Source of the DNA: Symbiodinium natans
Lineage: Eukaryota > Sar > Dinophyceae > Suessiales > Symbiodiniaceae
Direction: 5' to 3'
NCBI GenBank assembly: GCA_905221605.1
Contig: CAJNDS010000424.1
Location: forward strand, 622,978-686,977
DNA: 64,000 nucleotides
Below are positions 10,634-22,040 of this stretch, in pieces. A program made the translations under genes and the position numbers. Every line of letters begins with the position of its first letter. Positions within the stretch are counted from its first letter, which is position 1. Below the pieces are notes generated by a model. That model saw only the letters and a list, made by a program, of their open reading frames with translations. It did no database searches and was not told where the DNA came from.

Positions 10634-12833
10634 CAGCTCGAAGGCCCGAAACCAATGCGGTGAGGACCAGATACGGCATCACTTGTGGCGGCGAGCATGC
10701 GCAGACTGAGGGCTGCGTGGTATCAACGTGATTCTGTTTGGGTAGACTTGGTCACATGCGCACAAGGTGCCGTGTTGACTTTATGTTTTTTTTTTTTTTT
10801 TTTTTCTCAAGTTTTTGGCGCGATGGCCATGGAAATTTACTGTGTTTACGAGCTGAAGCTCTTTGTTTGCGTGGGCATCTTTGCTGGTCGAAAAGAACTT
10901 TGGCTGAACGCTTCTGACAGCATGTCTTGGAAGAGAAGTAAAACCAGTCTTTTGGGCATGGTTGCCAAAGGCGTGAACGCTACAGAGCCGCTAGTGACCG
11001 CGTGTCTTGTTCCAGAAACGTCAAGCATCCTTGCCCAGTATATGTTGCATGATGTAACATGACCCCTGGCGTGCGGCCAGCGACTAGTTGGGGAAGTTAG
11101 CAGTTTGCCGCGAATGCTAGGGATGAGTTGGGTGGTGGTGTTTGCTTGGGCTGTTTTGTCGGTGTTTCGCGCCGCCCCCAGCAGCGGTGGCAGGCATGGA
11201 GCGCTTCTTGAACTTTCTTGATGTCCGGGGTTTGTGCGCCCTCAACAGTCGTTGGCTTGTTTCTTTCCTCACCTCACCTTCCTCAGAAGTAGGACAGGAG
11301 CGTGCTCAGTGTTCCCTTGGCCAGAGAGTTCCCTATACCCTCAACCCTAAACCCTAAACCCTAAGCCCTCCACCTGCATTATGAAATCGGTACCCTGGGA
11401 GGACCCTTCCGACCAGCTCAGTGCAGTGGAGCTCGGACAGGAAGCGCCGGAGTTGAGTGTCGGTGCTTGGGCGCGCGCTAGTAGTTGGTAGCTCACCCAG
11501 AGTCGGCCCTCGAGTCTGTCCAGGAACCTGCCTGAATTAGGGTTTTGGGGTGTTATAGGGTGTTTGGAATTTCCCGTTCTGTTAGGGCCCTGTATTACCA
11601 GTTAGAGAACGCACCCATCCGCGGGCACTGCGCACGAAATCCCCCCAGGCCCAAAACCTGGTTCTTGTTTGGGGGGTCTACGGCGGGGTTGTGTTACTTC
11701 AGAAGATGCCGAAGAGGGCCCAAGAATAGAAGAAACCCCTACTAGTTCCCCGGCTCTCGGCGCGGATAAAAAACGTGAAGCTCCAAACCCCTTACCCGTC
11801 CTCAAAGTGGAAGTGCCTTGTCACAAGTCACTGTGGGTTCCAGAAGCGTTCCAGACGACATCGGTACTCCCCGTATCTATGTGTATATACATTATATGTA
11901 TGTGTATGTGCCCCCTGTAGGAATATGCTCACTCCCCTACTCTCCCCCCCCCCCCCCCCCCCGTACGCACCGGAAAGGAGAAGGCGTGCTCCAGTTGTAG
12001 ACCTATCGCTTTCTTGCCTTCAGGGTGGCAGGCTCAGGCTTGACTTGGGTTCAGAAGGTTTAGGGTTTGGGGTTTGGGGTTTAGGGTTTAGGGCATTTGC
12101 TGAAGCTAGTTGAACAAAAGCCCTAAGCTCATAAGCCTTCTCAGCCGAAGCGGCAATCGCGAGATCTTGCCGAGAGCAGGGTAGTAGTTGTCAGGCATGA
12201 AATCCATGTCTGAGTTTTCCAGCCGAAGATCCGGCTCTAATCTTGAGCTCGAAGGTTTGCCGGCCTTCCCTCAGGTGAAAGAAAAATGACAGAATCGTAA
12301 GTAAGTAAATGAATATGTGTATATGTATCTATATATATATATATATATCTATATGTGTGTATACATGTGCATATACATACTAGTACGAATAGCCATACAT
12401 ACTCGAACTAGTCGAAAAACAATAATGACAGAAATTCAACCAATCATATATATATATATATATCTATATATATATATATACATATACATGATAGTACACA
12501 AACACCTTGGCACACTGCATCCTAAAGCATCCTGCCGCTGCTTCACCGACGCCGCTGGATGTGAGAAAACACCCGTTGGATCAAGGCCCTCACTTCTCCA
12601 GCAGCTTTAGGGTTTAGGGTCTAGGGTTTAGGGTTTAGGGTTTAGGGTTTAGGGACGATGTCTGCTGCATGTAGTGGGATGCCCAAGCCCAGCCCAACCC
12701 CGCGAAATCGATGAAGCCCTGAACCCTAAACCCTAAACCCTAAACACCTGGGTACACCTTGAGCCTCAAGAGCCATGGGCGGCTCTCAATCCACTTTCCA
12801 GGGGTTTCACTTCAAGGAGTCCCTGGGCGCACA

Positions 12834-13029
12834 CCCAAAAGAGCCCAAGACCCCTGAATTCAGGAATACACCTTAAAAAGTATCTTGAGTATTCCTTAAA
12901 TCATAATAAGGATCCGTATAAAAATTAGGGTATATTCCTTTATCGTAAATATTCCTTAAATCATAATAAGGGACCGTCTACACATTAAGGTACTATATTC
13001 CTGAATTAAGGGGTCCTGGGCTCTTTGGG
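12834..13029. mobile_element. MITE family A, composite copy with internal duplication
   Basis: Begins CCCAAAAGAGCCCAA, ends GGGCTCTTTGGG, and has the family's AT-rich palindromic interior. The middle (ATTCCTTAAATCATAATAAGG) is present twice, at about 12890-12911 and 12950-12971, making this copy about 196 bp instead of about 110. Confidence 0.8.
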
Positions 13030-13465
13030 CATAGGATTCAATGTCTTGGGGCTAGGGTTGGCTTGGGACTACAGGGTGTGTAGAAGGCTTAGGGATGGTT
13101 CTTGGGGGGGGTTTAAGGTTTTAGTGCTGCTTAGCTTGAGGTGCTTAAGGTATGTACCACGAGGGTTTAGGGTTTCTGGGGCTTGGGGGGCTTGGGGGGC
13201 TTAGGGTTCGCCACCGGATTTTGAAGAGAGACTCGCATTAATTGCTGAATCTTCCCGGGCTCGAAGCCGTCGGGTCTTCATCAACGTCATACTCGGGCCG
13301 CCTGTCATTCCGAAATGGTTTCACCGGGTTTGGGGTTTATGGGGTTTAGGGTTTATGGCTTAGGGTTTAGGGCAGCTGTAGCATCAAACCCATTGCCACA
13401 TCGAATCGTCTCGAGGCAGCGCAACGGCCATCCAGCCTCTGGTTCTGAGAGGGTTCTTTTTGTGT

Positions 13466-13587
13466 GTTTAGGGTTTAGGGTTTAGGGTTTAGGGTTTAGG
13501 GTTTAGGGTTTAGGGTTTAGGGTTCGGGGTTTAGGGTTTAGGGTTTAAGGTTTAGGGTTTAGAGTTTAGGGTTTAGGGTTTAGGGTT
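13466..13587 (+). repeat. Telomere-type TTTAGGG tract, about 17 units
   Basis: Mostly pure heptamers with single-base variants (GGTTCGGGG, TTTAAGG, TTTAGAG). Confidence 0.95.
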
Positions 13588-13934
13588 GAAGCCTCATGCT
13601 CACGTTCCTGACACAGAGGGTGCTGAGTTCAGGTTTGGCCAAAAACACCTCCGAAACCCGGAGTCCTAAGCCCCCATGTAGCCCCCTAAGCGAAAGAACA
13701 TATGTGTACAGCTCCGGATTGAGCCCTGAACCCCTCAGCCCTCGCTGCAGGAGGATGCCTTTGATGCTGAGGAGTTCCAGAAGGCATTTTGACATAAAAG
13801 ACCTTGTGACACCCCCTCAACAAACCCCATAAACCCCCTATATAGACCCCTGTACAGCCCCGTGTTAAGACTCCCCTATATACACCCCCTCCCCCCCCCC
13901 CCTAATCCCATAAAGCAAGACAACCTGCGTGCAG

Positions 13935-16900
13935 GCGCTGAGCGCATGGCTGACCCCCATGTGCCTGGACTGCAGCCGCCCCTTCCTCATAGGCTCAGCT
14001 AGGGTTTAGGGTTTAGGGTTTGGGGTTTAGGGTTTTTGGGTTTAGGGTTTAGGGTTTAGGGTTTAGGGTTTAGGGCTCCTAACACTGGGAGTCGGGGTTG
14101 CGACCTGGGACTTCACATGGGGGCCTGAATACTGCGAATAGGGTTTTGGGGGGGGGGGTTATCATAGCATACTTATCAGGGGACCATAAGGGAACACCAT
14201 TATTCATTATTAATCATTCCGGCCCCTATATTCATATTTTCGGGTTTTGGGGTTTCGGCCTTCTGGATGGGTTCGCGCCCCCAAACATTAGGGCACGTGG
14301 CCTTCGAGACCGGTTCTTGGTGCGTCCAACCCATAGACCCTAAACGAATATTGGGGTCGGAATAGTTACTAGTAGTATTCCCTTATGGCCCCTTTATAAG
14401 TATATTAGTCCCTGGACCATGATTGTCAGGCTGGTACAACCAGGCGCGAGGCACCACGGCGGACGGAACACAGCAAATTCAGGGGTCGGGCACTCACTGT
14501 ACTCGCTACTGCAGTTTGGACGCTAGGGTTCGTGGCCCTTTTGGGATGACCCTGGTGTTGCCCTTCAAGCGTTTTGCGGTTTGTGAGCGGATGGCAGTCC
14601 CCTTGCACTAGGCCAGACGACGCCGTGGCGTATGCCATCTATTCTGCGGACGACTCAGCGCGAGCGGTTTGTCCACTCCGCCTTCAAGACTCTTGGCCAA
14701 GGTACCCGGATATCTAGACGTGGTCATGTCCTCAGAGTCGTCGGGTTTAGGGTTTAGGCTTTAGGGTTTAGGGTTTAGGGTTTAGGGTTTAGGGACGGTT
14801 TAGGGTTTAGGGTTTGGGGTTTAGGGTTTAGGGTTTAGGGTTTAGGGTTAAGGAAGCATCTTGCTTGAGCGAAGTCTTGCACGAGGTGATTGAGCACTAC
14901 GCCAGGGAGCGGCCATCGACCGTCCGCAGCTTTCTGTGCATCGTGCCGATTGTTAGCGCAGCGTACTTGGAGGTTCATGAGTAGTTATAAGTAGGGTTAT
15001 AAGTACCCTAAGCAAAATGGTTCTAACTATAGTTGCCATACTTATCACCCTACTTATAACTACCCATGAACCTCCAAGTAAAGTCATGGCTTGCATGGCC
15101 CGGCAATGGCAACGCAGGGTTTCATTGACGGCGCCACTGACGCCATCCTCGCGCAGCTTCGCCCTTCCCTCGGCAAGGCATACGAGCTTGAAGAGGCTGA
15201 GAGGTTTAGGGTTTAGGGTTTATAAGGGTTTCGGGTCCTGAGCCTTACATTTAGAACGCACACGTTGTCTTGGTAGGGGTGATTGCATGTACCCACAACC
15301 CCCAAACCCTTCAAAACCCTTTACAAGCGCGCTCTTTGGCAACGTACCAAGGGAGTCAAGAGTAGGTGGCTCAGGTCAGGCACTTCCTGCTGAGTTGGAA
15401 GCCGAAGTCGTGAACACGGATGCAGGAGACATGTGGGCAGTCCCCCAAAAATCGGGATCAGGGTCAGGGTTTAGGAATATACACGTGTACCCTCAAAATA
15501 CCGTATCCTTAGCGCAGGAACCAGGCCAAGGGTATCTTATTTTTGGAAACTCCATGAAACCCCTTTGACCCTTTTGGGTCTAGGGTCTAGGGTTTCGGGT
15601 GTAGGGATGGGGGTGCGGCGGGTTATATACTTAATCATGTCCAGAAATCATACGGATTTCCACAAGAATGCCCCAGAACGGGTTCATGATGTGGAGATGG
15701 GTGCTCAGAGCGGAATGGCGCTTGCAGCTTATGGTTTGGAATCTAGGCTCCATGGCCCCAACCCTCAAACTCAAATTCCCCCTGAAACCCTTAAACACGC
15801 TGAATCCTAAAAACCCCCGAAACACTTAAACCCTTAAACCCTTAAACCCTTAAACCCTTAAACCCTTAAACCCTTAAACCCTTAAACCCTTAAACCCTTA
15901 AACCCTTAAACCCTTAAACCCTTAAACCCTAAACCCTAACCCCAAACCCTAAACCCCAAACCCCAAACCCCAAACCCTAAACCCTAAACCCTAAACCCTA
16001 AACCCTAAACCCCACCACCCCTACACAGAACTTAGACCCTCAACTTTTGGCGGCCTGGAGGGCCTCCCTACTACCACGTGCAAACCATCGGGAACGTGTG
16101 CGCAGAGGACGAGCACCTCGAAGCCAAGGCTGGGTTTATAGGGTTTAGGGTTTTAGGGCTTAGGGTTTAGGGTTTGGGGTTTAGGGCTTAGGGTTTAGGG
16201 TTTAGGGTTTAGGGCTTAGGGTTTAGGGTTTAGGGTAAAATGGCTTTGGAAGGTTTTTTTGTAGTTTAGAGGGCTTGAGTTAGGGCTTGCGGGGTTTGCA
16301 GCGCACAAGGTTGAGGGCTGCATCGGGTTTGAGGGTGTGAGGGTTGCGGGTTTCGGCCTGAGGTGGCTTGAGGGTGTTTTTTGATGAAACCGACACCTTG
16401 CGCAGGACCTTTAGATCAGCCCTCTCCCCCCCCATGTCTCCAGAGTCCTTGCGATGTTCTCCTTTGTACCAGTCCTTAATCGGTATTCTCAGATCCCTAT
16501 GAAGGACTGTTAGTTTTAATGGGGGGACCTCGCCCCAGTCTCCCATCAAGAGAGGCTTAAGAAACAGGGAGCTTGGCCCGAAGATGTAGGGTTGGTGTGA
16601 GGCCCCCTTAATTTACTCAACCCTTTGACGCTAAACCCTAGACCCCAAACCCTAAACCCTAAACCCTATAAACCCTAAACCCAAAGCCAAGCTCCCCACC
16701 CGCCACAGGACGTCGATGGAGACGACCGGGATGACTGGCAAGAAGATCTGTCTGACCAACTCGAGGCTGCTGGGGTTAGGGTTTACGGTTTCGGGTTTAG
16801 GGTTTAGGGTCTAGGGTCTAGGGTTTAGGGTTTAGGGTTTTAGTAGGGAATGGGCGAATTAGGTACCCGATGTAGTCCCTTAACCTTCTTGGGGTCCTTA

Positions 16901-17715
16901 TTAGAAGGGAACCCCACTATTTGGGGGTCTATTTTGGGGTTCGCTCATTTCATAAACCTCCATGATATAGGGTACCTGACTCATTCCCAAATTCCCTACT
17001 AAGAACCAGCCAGGGGTGTCTGGAGCTGTCATTGAGGTCTAGGGGTGGAAATCGTTTTTTGCCCCTTGTTCGGGTTCTGGGCTCCTCTCGAAGCCAACCC
17101 ACTCTCAAACGGGATACCGCCACGGGCATTCGAGGAGCACGCAACAGGGAAATTATGAGAACTTGCCATGCACCTCGGGGTAGCATGGTCTCTGGGTCAT
17201 TGTTGAAACGGAAAACCCTAAAAACAAAATTATGAACAGTAGAAACGAAACGCACATGATGATTTTCACTAGTACCCCAACAATGGTGCAGGTTTGGGGC
17301 CCAGCTTGTCGATGCTTGCTTGCCCAGGGAAATCCCATGACTGGCCTTTGGTTCTTAGACCTCGGAAGGCTGCTGCGGGTCCAATCATCATGTCGGTGTT
17401 GTCCAAAAAAGAGTTACATTTTGGTTCAGGGGATTGGGGGACCTTTTTGAGAAGGGGCTTTCCCAAAACGAGAGGAGCATTTGCAGAACAACCTGATTAT
17501 AGAGACTGCCCTCACAGACAGAAGCCGCTGCCTGCATAGGAGACGCGTGACCCCAAGATGTGGGGAACGGAATCGGAGATGCGGAGGACCCTGGCCTGGA
17601 CATGGGGTTTCATAGGGATTAGACGTTGCGTGTCTTGTTGCAGTGTTTCCTCAAGGAAGATCTTTGGTGTGAATGTTCACCCTGTCTGGGTCTGAGCTTT
17701 GCTTGCTTGCCGTGA
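13935..17715 (+). CDS. Candidate multi-exon gene with telomere and MITE introns, unknown protein
   Basis: Chain of coding-like exons: 13935-14003 (ALSAWLTPMCLDCSRPFLIG, with a CxxC pair), 14846-14942 (frame GAA at 14853, SEVLHEVIEHYARERPSTVR), 15118-15203 (GFIDGATDAILAQLRPSLGK), 16709-16774 (DVDGDDRDDWQEDLSDQLEA) and 17644-17715 (CFLKEDLWCECSPCLGLSFA, stop TGA). The joint 14942/15118 agrees in phase (0/0) and its intron holds MITE E. The exon at 13935 ends AGG|GTTTAGGG, that at 15118 ends GAGAG|GTTTAGGG, and that at 16709 ends GGG|GTTAGGG: each takes its donor from telomere-type DNA. A further likely exon lies near 15376-15435, and 16027-16133 is open in two frames. Whether all exons belong to one gene is inference. 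The family is not recognised. Confidence 0.45.
14119..14230 (-). mobile_element. MITE family D copy, reverse orientation
   Basis: Begins GGGGGCCTGAATACTGCGAA, followed by TAGGGTTTTGGGGG, and ends ATTCCGGCCCCTATA. Another, truncated, forward copy starts at 14352 (TTGGGGTCGGAATAGTTACT) and runs to about 14411. Confidence 0.65.
14745..14851 (+). repeat. Sense-strand telomere tract that could be an entire intron
   Basis: From GTTTAGGG at 14745 to TTTAG at 14845 the sequence is almost only TTTAGGG-type units. The following frame (GTT AAG GAA GCA) continues into the 14846-14942 exon. Confidence 0.6.
14965..15079. mobile_element. MITE family E
   Basis: Terminal inverted repeat ACTTGGAGGTTCATG at 14965-14979 against CATGAACCTCCAAGT at 15065-15079. 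The inner part pairs as well (AGTTATAAGTAGGGT against ACCCTACTTATAACT). Related copies: 59920-60070 and a half copy at 4380-4445. This one occupies most of the 175-bp intron 14943-15117. Confidence 0.85.
15821..16014 (-). repeat. Octamer (CCCTTAAA) array grading into CCCTAAA
   Basis: About 13 copies of an 8-bp variant CCCTTAAA, then ordinary CCCTAAA and CCCCAAA heptamers. The abrupt change suggests local amplification of one mutated unit. Confidence 0.9.
16135..16237 (+). repeat. Telomere-type TTTAGGG/CTTAGGG tract
   Basis: Follows the ...AAGGCTGG|GTTTATAGGG boundary of the ambiguous exon 16027-16133. About 13 units with CTTAGGG and TTTGGGG variants. Confidence 0.9.
16840..17002. mobile_element. 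MITE family B with family C material nested inside
   Basis: Ends TTAGTAGGGAAT (16840-16851) and ATTCCCTACTAA (16991-17002), as in 29152-29258 and 61396-61506. The centre (16890-16965, TTGGGGTCCTTATTAGAAGG, then a segment like CTACTATTTGGGGGTCTAT) matches the core of family C at 31537-31637. Confidence 0.65.
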
Positions 17716-17896
17716 CTACTCTGGAGAATCTGAAAGAGAGTTGGGGGTTTCCCAAAATAGGGGTACCCCGCCCCCTAGTTTCGGAAACCCCCAGTTGCCA
17801 AATAGCTTGCAAGACACCACAGCGTGTCAGCGCGACGCTGAGATCTGGGGCGGCTGGTCCATGCCTCAGACACCGCCCCGCCTCGACATGACCCTA

Positions 17897-18816
17897 CAGG
17901 GTGGGGCCCCTTAGTTATAAGTAAGTTAAGATACTTATATGTAATTTAGAGCACTTATAACTAACTTATACACTAAGTTTGCTAAGTTAGTTAGCCAACT
18001 TGTAAGTTGATTTATAAGTTACAAAATGTTGTTTTTGTAGTAAAAATCATCATGCAGAGCCCATGTCTTAAAAGAAGAGGTTTTTGGGCGCTCTTCAAGA
18101 AGAGGCGTCTCTTGGCCCTGCAACGCCATCTCAAAGCAAGTTGGTGTTGCGGAGAAACGAAAGCTGCTGGCTGAGACAGGAAACAAAACGGCTGCAGGCA
18201 AGGACACAAAACGTTTAGCGCATGCGCTTGGGATGTGGGGATGTGTCCGCGATGTGTCCGCCTGTGCCCCGCGTGTGTCGAAAACCCGATGTGTCCGCGA
18301 TATATCCGCGATGTGTCCGGTGTGTCCGCCCCATTTTTTGCAGTGTGTCCGGTGTTTTCCTGTGTGTCCACCCTCTTTTGCACTATGTGTTCCCAATGTG
18401 TCCCCCGTGTGTGCCGGATGTGTCCGGATGTGTCCCCGACATGTCGGTGTATATGTCCGAATGTGACCCGAATGCGTGCCAAGCCAAAGGCTTCGCAAAA
18501 CACGGCCCGGCCCGGAACATCAGCTGTGGAAACTCCTCGAGATTAGAACTTGAAAAACAATCGTTCCGAGCCTATAACCTTGCAAAATCCTAGATCTCAC
18601 AGTCGCGAGCAGGGATCTCATGAAAACACGGTTTTTAGAGCTAAGTTGTATAAGTTACTTATAAGTTGGGCACAAAAAACTTATAACTAACTTATATCTT
18701 GGACAAATAACTTATAACTAAACCATGAACTTAACAACTTATAAGTTATGTTAGGAAAGTTATAAATTGATTTATAGAGGTTGTAAATCAATTTATAACT
18801 GAGGGGCCCCACCCTG
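17897..18816. mobile_element. 920-bp TA-flanked inverted-repeat transposon, non-autonomous
   Basis: The left end TACAGGGTGGGGCCCCTTAG (17895-) and the right end CTGAGGGGCCCCACCCTGTA (-18818) are inverted repeats with one mismatch, extending through AGTTATAA. A TA dinucleotide lies at both outer edges, as expected of Tc1/mariner-type target duplication. Subterminal regions are rich in ACTTATAA motifs in both orientations. The interior (about 18230-18480) is a TGTGTCC-type minisatellite, and no transposase motif is visible, so movement would need help from elsewhere. It lies about 180 bp after the stop of the candidate gene at 13.9-17.7 kb. Confidence 0.8.
18232..18475. repeat. GATGTGTCC / TGTGTCCG minisatellite
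   Basis: Dozens of GTGTCC hexamers with variable spacers (GATGTGTCCGCGATGTGTCC). It translates on either strand into Cys/Pro/Val or His/Thr/Gly repeats, which explains several overlapping open frames. It lies inside the TIR element. Confidence 0.85.
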
Positions 18817-18911
18817 TAAACCCTAAACCCTACTTGCAAGTGGACGTTTGAAGACATGGCCTTGAAGCTATCGTCTCCTTGTGATGGTTGCTTATAATGT
18901 TTAACAGAACT

Positions 18912-19078
18912 TTGGGATGTTCCCCCGTATACTAACAGCTCCTTAATGGGGATTACTGGATTACAATATCCTTAATGGGATGACAATACCCTTAACAGGG
19001 ATGATAATATCCTTAATAGGGAGTATAATTATCCTCAATAGGGATTATTTAGTATAGGGGGGGGGGGGAACATCCCAA
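18912..19078. mobile_element. MITE family G
   Basis: TTGGGATGTTCCCCCGTATA at 18912 pairs with TATAGGGGGGGGGGGGAACA then TCCCAA ending at 19078. The interior consists of repeated CCTTAATGGGAT / CCTTAATAGGGA units. A half-length relative is at 52577-52660. Confidence 0.7.
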
Positions 19079-19426
19079 CTTATTCTATCAAACCCGAAGG
19101 GAAGACCTGCCATGCAGGTATTCGTATCGAGCCTTGATTGTCCTCCGAAAGGCCACCCAGGCGTGCCGTCACGTGGGCATTTCATGGGGGAGTGGGATGG
19201 TTCCAAGGGTTTATAAGGGTTTACAAGGGCTTATAAGGGTTTTATAGGGGTTTATAAGGGTTTACAAGAGTTTATATGGGTTTGCAAGGGTTTCTTCTAG
19301 CAAGCTTCACCAGCAAGGCGTCTCTCCCACAGCCGAAGCCACTGGCATTTCTGGCGACAGAGGCCGAAGGGGAGGGGCATTTGTTCATGTCAGCCATGGT
19401 CATTTGCTAGTGTCCATATCCCTTTT

Positions 19427-19706
19427 GGGAATTATGATTACTATTATTACTATTATTACTATTATTACTATTATTACTATTATTACTATTATTACTATTA
19501 TTACTATTATTACTATTATTACTATTATTACTATTATTACTATTATTACTATTATTACTATTATTACTATTATTACTATTATTACTATTATTACTATTAT
19601 TACTATTATTACTATTATTACTATTATTACTATTATTACTATTATTACTATTATTACTATTATTACTATTATTACTATTATTACTATTATTATTATTATT
19701 ACTTTT
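19427..19706. repeat. Nonanucleotide array (TTACTATTA)n, about 30 copies
   Basis: Near-perfect 9-bp periodicity for 280 bp. Both strands stay open in several frames (Ile-Thr-Ile repeats), which are artefacts. It lies just upstream of the candidate exon at 19735. Confidence 0.95.
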
Positions 19707-19734
19707 GTTATTAAGGTTCTAAAGGGGAGCGCAG

Positions 19735-20419
19735 GTCTTCTAGTTACGGTTGACGGTCCAACCTTGACCAGCGCCCCGTCACCAAGAAGCAGTCGCCAGC
19801 TTGCCGAGGACAAGAAGCGCATCCTCGCTGAGTACAACCTGAGGATGGGATTCCCAGGGCCTGTTTTTTTTTTTCAATGGTTCGCAAGAGGGAGCAGCAT
19901 CCGACCTCCATGTCCCCAAAAGAGCCCAATACCCCTTAAGGAATATACAGCTGATTTTATAAAGGGATCCTTACTATAACTTAAGGTATATTCCGTAATT
20001 AAGGGGTATTCGGCTCTTTGGGTCTCTACCCAGCCTCACTCCCCAGAATGGCGAGGCACCAGCTCTGCCTTTGGCGTGACCTGGCAGACTCGCATCCGCC
20101 GGAGAAGCGATACAGCCACCGGCCACGGATGGTTCAAACAAGTGACGGAAGCCTCAGGTTCAGGGGCTGTTGTAGCCAAACGCCCCTCAAGGCCCAGAAG
20201 AGTTCTTCTTCTTCACGGAAACCTCTCCAGACAAGCGCAGGCCACCTGTCCAACGACGCGTGCTTTCAGAAATTTCAGGAAGCCCTCAGCATCCTCCCCA
20301 TGGGATTCATCCTGTCTCAAACGCGCAGGCGCTTTCTGGAGATGAAGGCGGCGCACATGAAGGCACCTAGCTCAGACGCAGCCCTGCCGTTTGGGCACGT
20401 GTCGAAGTGGTGCTTATAA
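19735..20419 (+). CDS. Candidate three-exon gene end with a MITE intron, unknown protein
   Basis: Exon 1 follows GCGCAG at 19734 and contains SRQLAEDKKRILAEYNLRMG (to about 19860). Exon 2 starts at 20034 after TACCCAG and reads PHSPEWRGTSSAFGVTWQTR (to about 20175). Exon 3, from about 20243 after GCGCAG, includes NDACFQKFQEALSILPMGFI and ends at TAA 20417-20419. MITE A (19915-20022) lies between exons 1 and 2, with only 11 bases between its right end and the acceptor. The protein is basic and helical. Splice phases were not all verified and no family is recognised. Confidence 0.4.
19915..20022. mobile_element. MITE family A copy in a candidate intron
   Basis: Ends CCCAAAAGAGCCCAATACCC and GGGGTATTCGGCTCTTTGGG. 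The interior is palindromic around GGATCC. Confidence 0.85.
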
Positions 20420-20496
20420 GCCCTCGAACCCCTAAACCCCTAAACTCTAAACCTTATAAAACTTCAAAAAACCCTAAGCCATGAGAACCCTTGAAA

Positions 20497-20662
20497 CCCC
20501 AAAACCCTCAACCTTAAGATTAACCCCCCAAAACCCTCAACCTTAAGATTAACCCCCAAAACCCTCAACCTTAAGATTAAACCCCAAAACCCTCAACCTT
20601 AAGATTAACCCCCAAAACCCTCAACCTTAAGATTAAACCCCAAAACCCTCAACCTTAAGACC
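20497..20662. repeat. 27-28 bp minisatellite derived from CCCTAAA-like DNA
   Basis: Six tandem copies of CCCCAAAACCCTCAACCTTA followed by AGATTAA, nearly identical, right after the candidate gene end at 20419. Confidence 0.9.
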
Positions 20663-20698
20663 CCCGAAGCCCTGGACTTGACCCCTGAAAACTCCTCT

Positions 20699-20806
20699 GT
20701 GGTGCTTTACTGTAACTTTGGATCTTTCGCCTTTTTGGGGCTTATTGGGTTCTTAACAAGGCAGCGAAAAATTTAATTTATAGCTACTCTCCTAAGTGCA
20801 GCCAAG
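20699..20806 (+). repeat. Dispersed repeat H, copy 1
   Basis: TGTGGTGCTTTACTGTAACT ... AGTGCAGCCAAG matches 49671-49777 over its whole length with scattered differences. No inverted ends are obvious. Confidence 0.75.
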
Positions 20807-22040
20807 ACTCGAAACCTTGAGCTGAGTGCTTGCCAGGCAGTGCCTCCGTCGGGACCTCAGGGAAAAGCTGTTTGGCCACTTCTCTAAAACCTTTCGTCTT
20901 CTTTTTTTGGGGGGGTCCTTGCTTTTGGGCGGCCCCTCTCGTTTAGGTACCCAAAAAGTGACCATGATGTAGAGAACTCACCCGTTTGAAGGCCATGCTT
21001 TTCTACGGATCTGCAAGCTTCCCGAATTATATTTGTTGGGCTTTGCACCCCATTAGAATCCCTACTAGGGACTGTCAGTATAAGGAGCACACCCCAACCG
21101 ATAGTCCTAAAGCCTAAGGGCCTAAGCCCTAAACCCTCAGCCCCCCGGTAAGTTCAAGCCACCAAGAAATTCAGCTTCTCAGGCCACGGTGGCCATGAAG
21201 GCTGCGACGGTGTCGCGAGATCGTCGGCGGAAAGAGGGCGTGTAGGGTTTGGGGTTTCGGGTTTCGGGTTTAGGGCTACGGTTTAGGGTTTGGGTTTAGA
21301 GTTTGGTGAGGTCTAAAGTAGGGCTCGCTGGGTGAAGATCATGAAAACGACTTGATTCCGATGGCATGTCTGCCTCACTCACATGGCGCGCCAGGCATCC
21401 TTCTCTGTGTCTCTCTCTCTCTCTCGCTCTTTCTCTCTGTTTCTCCCTCTCTGTCTGTCTGTCTGTCTGTCCGTCTGTCTGTCTGTCTCTATAACATTGG
21501 CTGCTGGTTTTCTCCATGACACAGTGTATTGGAAAATGCTCTCACGCGGCTGCTGCTTGGCTCAAGTCTTCCTGCATTCGAAACTTTTGCAGCCCACAGC
21601 CTGGGCCCAAGGCTGTGAATTGTCGGGTCCCTGTTGCAACACGGCCCCACATGTTCTGAGGGTGCCCCTAAACAAGGGTACCTTCTTGGGGGCAATAAGG
21701 ATAGATCGTTTTGTTCCAGTCAGGCTACCCAAAAGGATATCAGAATGCAGAGAACATCAGAGAACCCTAAACCCTAAACCCTAAACCCCAAACCCTAAAC
21801 CCTAAACCGCCCAAATATGGTCATGATTGGGGCTTGCGGGCTCGAGTACAACATCTATACATATATATATATATGTAGATATGTATAGAAGTGTATACAG
21901 AAAATATAGTATGTATAATATCAAAAATATACTACATATTGTCACATCAGACACACATATATATATGTATATATATATGCGTATACACACATATATATAT
22001 ATATATGCTCACCCCCCCCCCATGATCTAGGTCGAAAGGC
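20807..22040. other. No gene recognised; microsatellites
   Basis: Telomere-type pieces at 21110-21140, 21245-21295 and 21765-21808; a CT/GTCT microsatellite at 21405-21489; TA-rich palindromic microsatellite at 21855-22005. Frames crossing these are low complexity. Confidence 0.7.

Larger units (their letters stand above)
10259..13934. repeat. Repeat-rich region without a defended gene
   Basis: CCCTAAA at 10285-10315; long G-run at 10596-10632; poly-T at 10789-10805; poly-C at 11945-11962; TA microsatellites at 12330-12360 and 12449-12482; TTTAGGG at 12607-12655 and 13466-13587; MITE A (composite) at 12834-13029. An open frame at 10685-11062 crosses the poly-T run and has no recognisable motif. 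Confidence 0.65.

Noticed and set aside
18012-18593. Five overlapping frames of 77-163 codons in the GTGTCC region
   Set aside because: Minisatellite translation within the TIR element; no transposase residues or folded-domain features.
19400-19979. Long open frames on both strands across 19.4-20.0 kb (Ile/Thr repeats)
   Set aside because: They are translations of the 9-bp microsatellite. Only the part after 19735 is kept as a candidate exon.
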